Origin: JAXGTO01 sp040774885 | Lineage (GTDB): Bacteria > Actinomycetota > Coriobacteriia > Coriobacteriales > Eggerthellaceae | Assembly: GCA_040774885.1 (NCBI GenBank) | Contig: JAXGTO010000050.1 | Coordinates: forward strand, 1 to 6,216 | Length of the DNA: 6,216 bases | Direction: 5' to 3' | Shown: piece by piece, positions 4,781 through 6,216 of the stretch | Position numbering within the stretch: the first letter of the stretch is position 1 | Layout: each line of letters starts with the position of its first letter | The notes under the pieces: generated by a model | Told to the model about the DNA's origin: nothing | Seen by the model: the letters and a program-made list of their open reading frames with translations, nothing else | The model's database searches: none | Position numbers and translations under genes: made by a program

Positions 4781-4894
4781 TTATTCCCACTCGATGATGC
4801 AATTCGAGCAGGTGGTTGATATGGTCCATTCCAGTGAATCTGGGTCTACTGCGTTTACGTCGTGCACCCACGTAGCCTGGCCGTTGGTACTCAT
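4781..4894 (-). CDS. 37-aa conserved small peptide, copy 2
   Basis: ATG 4894 to TAA 4781-4783 encodes a 37-residue product with the same N-terminus (M-S-T-N-G-Q-A-T-W) and C-terminus (C-S-N-C-I-I-E-W-E) as the copy at 3563-3676, and a middle reading D-P-D-S-L-E-W-T-I-S. It begins 19 bases beyond the stop of the RhuM-Fic toxin on the same strand, so it would be the third cistron of the antitoxin-toxin operon. The paired cysteines (C29, C32) could bind a metal or form a disulfide. The length is too short for a known domain call. The ribosome site is weak, so translational coupling to the toxin is likely if the ORF is real. I do not recognise a family. Confidence 0.55.
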   Translation of the reverse strand: MSTNGQATWVHDVNAVDPDSLEWTISTTCSNCIIEWE

Positions 4895-4904
4895 ATGGTA
4901 CTCA
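4886..4904. promoter_or_regulatory. GGTACTCA direct repeat over the start of peptide copy 2
   Basis: GGTACTCA occurs at 4886-4893 and 4897-4904 with TAT between, identical to 3668-3686. It overlaps the peptide start codon and lies in the most conserved part of the 213-bp repeat. Confidence 0.4.
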
Positions 4905-4913
4905 CGCCTCGAA

Positions 4914-5882
4914 TTATCTGGCAGATTCGAATGGCTTGCGGGTGCCGGCAAGCAGGTTCATCACCAACGAGACCATGGTATCCTTCTCCTCCGGCTTCGA
5001 CTCGGCGATCATGATGGTGATGGCCACGAGCGTGCTGTCATCCAGCCTCTTGCGGCCGTCTATGATCAGCGCGGAGTTCCTGTCCAAGAAGTACAGGAAC
5101 AGCCCGGCAGCTATGCGCTTGTTGCCGTCGCTGAAGGAATGGTTCTTCACGACGAAGTACAGCAGGTTGGCAGCCTTCTCCTCTGCGCTCGGATAGAGGT
5201 CATGTCCGTCGAAGCTCTGGTAGACGGCCCCTATGCTGCCCTTGAAAGAGTCGTCTTTCTCGTTGCCGAACAGATCGCTTTCTGCCCCGAAGCGCATCCG
5301 GTCGATGAGCTTTCGGCATTCTTCGTAGGTCAGCACATACGTGCTCTTGCTGCCCTCCGGCTTGGCGAGCTTCTGGTGGTCGTAATCGTCGAGCATGTCG
5401 AGGGCTGCCGTATAGCTCTCGATGACATCGAGGATCTGATCGGCTTCCAGTCCTCTGTCAAGGCGGCGGATGACGCTCACTATCTCGCCGAGTTGCTTGA
5501 GGCGCTTATCGTTTTCGACGTGGCCTCGCATGACGTATTCCCTGAGCACGCCGGTCGCCCAGCGTCGGAACTCCACGCCGCGCTGCGACTTAACGCGATA
5601 GCCGACGGAGATGATGACATCGAGGTTGTAATGCGCGTTCTGCCTGACCACGTCACGATTGCCTTCTCTGTGAACTTGTGCAAATTTTGCACAAGTTCCC
5701 TCACGCTCCAATTCACCTTCTCGGTAAATATTTGCAATATGGCGGGTAATGACCGTTCTGTCCCGGCCGAACAGCTCTCCCATTTGCTCCTTATCGAGCC
5801 ATACGGTGTCAGCATCGATCTCGACCTTCAGATCGATTTCCCCATCAGATGATTCGAACAGAACGATGTCATTCGTCGCCAT
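4914..5882 (-). CDS. RhuM-Fic/Doc fusion toxin
   Basis: This is a 322-aa two-domain protein. Residues about 25-120 form a RhuM (virulence-protein) domain: V-W-L-D-K-E-Q-M-G-E-L-F-G-R-D-R-T-V-I-T-R-H-I-A-N-I, then T-C-A-K-F-A, Y-N-L-D-V-I-I-S-V-G-Y-R-V and F-R-R-W-A-T. Residues about 145-315 form a Fic/Doc domain with H-S-F-S-D-G-N-K-R-I-A-A at 248-259, preceded by G-H-D-L-Y-P-S-A-E-E-K-A-A (226-238). The motif has N-K-R where AMP-transferring Fic enzymes have N-G-R. In phage P1 Doc this Lys goes with phosphorylation of EF-Tu, so kinase-type activity is a reasonable inference, not a certainty. ATG 5882 is chosen because GGGGAG lies 7 bases upstream; it overlaps the antitoxin end by 14 bases. 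The RhuM part resembles phage anti-repressor-like DNA-binding modules. The gene appears intact. Confidence 0.9.
   Translation of the reverse strand: MATNDIVLFESSDGEIDLKVEIDADTVWLDKEQMGELFGRDRTVITRHIANIYREGELEREGTCAKFAQVHREGNRDVVRQNAHYNLDVIISVGYRVKSQRGVEFRRWATGVLREYVMRGHVENDKRLKQLGEIVSVIRRLDRGLEADQILDVIESYTAALDMLDDYDHQKLAKPEGSKSTYVLTYEECRKLIDRMRFGAESDLFGNEKDDSFKGSIGAVYQSFDGHDLYPSAEEKAANLLYFVVKNHSFSDGNKRIAAGLFLYFLDRNSALIIDGRKRLDDSTLVAITIMIAESKPEEKDTMVSLVMNLLAGTRKPFESAR
5672..5698. repeat. Perfect 12-bp inverted repeat inside the RhuM-Fic gene
   Basis: GAACTTGTGCAA (5672-5683) and TTGCACAAGTTC (5687-5698) are exact complements around ATT. The palindrome lies over the codons for the conserved RhuM segment E-G-T-C-A-K-F-A-Q-V. 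It may be a chance consequence of that peptide plus codon choice, an internal operator or an mRNA hairpin. Confidence 0.6.
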
Positions 5883-6090
5883 GATGCGTCTCCCCGGACT
5901 CGAGGTCGGAGATGGAATAGCCATACGTGGGCTTCATGCTGATCTCGAAGGGGATGCGCTGTTCGCGCAGGCTTTGCTTCACGAACACGTTGACTGCGGC
6001 GGTGAAGCTCAGGCCCATCTCGTCGAACAGCTTGTCGGCCTGCTTCTTCAGGTCTGCATCGATGCGTATCGTCACGTTTGTGTTGGGCAT
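5869..6090 (-). CDS. RelB/DinJ-family antitoxin
   Basis: This 73-aa protein opens with the ribbon-helix-helix pattern of RelB/DinJ antitoxins: T-N-V-T-I-R-I-D-A-D-L-K-K-Q-A-D (4-19), M-G-L-S-F-T-A-A-V-N-V-F-V-K-Q (25-39) and R-I-P-F-E-I (45-50). A polar, acidic tail follows and would contact the toxin. Such proteins neutralise a partner toxin and repress their own operon through the N-terminal DNA-binding dimer. ATG 6090 has a consensus ribosome site GGAGG at 6098-6102, 7 bases away. The stop codon overlaps the RhuM-Fic start by 14 bases, which fixes that protein as its partner. The usual partner of this family is an RelE/YafQ mRNA interferase, and none is present. Confidence 0.92.
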   Translation of the reverse strand: MPNTNVTIRIDADLKKQADKLFDEMGLSFTAAVNVFVKQSLREQRIPFEISMKPTYGYSISDLESGETHHGDE

Positions 6091-6122
6091 ATCAGTACCT
6101 CCATAACCATTTTCCTGAGGTT

Positions 6123-6150
6123 ACTTTAGCATATGCCTATATCCACGCAA
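6123..6150 (-). promoter_or_regulatory. Promoter of the RelB/RhuM-Fic operon
   Basis: On the minus strand TTGCGT (6145-6150) and TAAAGT (6123-6128) are 16 bases apart, with TGC directly before the -10 (extended -10). The region 6119-6180 is much more AT-rich than its surroundings. A perfect GTAATATTAC palindrome at 6168-6177 just upstream is a candidate operator for RelB-type autoregulation, although it does not overlap the -10. Confidence 0.5.
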
Positions 6151-6180
6151 TATATAATTATCTGCACGTAATATTACTTG

Positions 6181-6216
6181 CTATTCCCACTCGACTGTTG
6201 AATTTGAATCATTAGT
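6181..6216 (-). CDS. C-terminal end of a gene sharing the peptide family's last residues (partial)
   Basis: The minus strand reads T-N-D-S-N-S-T-V-E-W-E and TAG at 6181-6183, then runs off the window. S-N-x-x-x-E-W-E matches the end of both 37-aa peptides (S-N-C-I-I-E-W-E), and the DNA matches the outer end of the 213-bp repeat at about 21 of 27 positions. It is probably a third, diverged member following another gene module off-window. The size and identity of the whole gene are unknown. Confidence 0.4.
   Translation of the reverse strand, partial: TNDSNSTVEWE

Larger units (their letters stand above)
4781..4993 (-). repeat. 213-bp direct repeat, copy 2
   Basis: This is the partner of 3563-3775. 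It spans the peptide gene, the 19-base gap and the last codons of the intact RhuM-Fic gene, so it is probably the original context while copy 1 is a fragment. The two copies enclose the whole VbhA/Fic module. Just left of it, a partial word ctattcccc (4768-4776) echoes the repeat's ttattcccac end. Confidence 0.9.

Noticed and set aside
4470..5852. 460-codon plus-strand frame across the toxin region.
   Set aside because: It is antisense to VbhA, the peptide and RhuM-Fic, all of which have family motifs and ribosome sites. The plus product has no recognisable domain and no ribosome site.
1..6216. tRNA or rRNA genes, intact transposase or integrase.
   Set aside because: I found no cloverleaf, rRNA segment or recombinase motif on either strand by eye.

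Overview
The window looks like chromosomal or island DNA from a high-GC, gut-type actinobacterium. Coriobacteriia (Eggerthellaceae or a relative) is my best guess. It rests on codon choice, Shine-Dalgarno-led genes with a possible leaderless one, and the combination of Fic, RhuM and RelB modules. No rRNA or housekeeping gene is present to settle the taxonomy.

Left part (1-1620, plus strand): the right end of a MITE-like repeat, then a secreted lipoprotein (218-904) and a four-helix membrane protein (988-1620). Neither has a recognised function. Middle non-coding part (1621-2023): a complete 136-bp MITE-like element with 28-bp inverted ends, a strong 14-bp hairpin, and one copy of a 50-bp repeat. 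Next, on the minus strand, is a Fic gene that has lost its catalytic core but keeps its first 25 codons, its C-terminal winged-helix part and a clean operator (2024-2445). A second copy of the 50-bp repeat forms the leader of a plus-strand two-gene operon, GyrI-like protein plus TfoX N-terminal-domain protein (2557-3514).

Right part (3563-6216, all minus strand, reading right to left): end of an unknown gene; RelB/DinJ-type antitoxin; RhuM-Fic/Doc fusion toxin; a 37-aa peptide gene; VbhA-like antitoxin; canonical Fic toxin (HPFREGNGRTQR); a remnant of a RhuM-Fic tail; and a second copy of the 37-aa peptide gene. The two peptide copies lie in 213-bp direct repeats about 92% identical (hand count), which bracket the VbhA/Fic module. 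A third, diverged copy of the repeat's outer end lies at the window edge. The result resembles a cassette array: toxin-antitoxin modules in one orientation, each followed by the same repeat carrying a small conserved ORF. This is the most interesting part of the window.

Three Fic-type genes (one dead) within about 4 kb, several repeat families and a truncated tail all indicate an accessory region that has been rearranged repeatedly.
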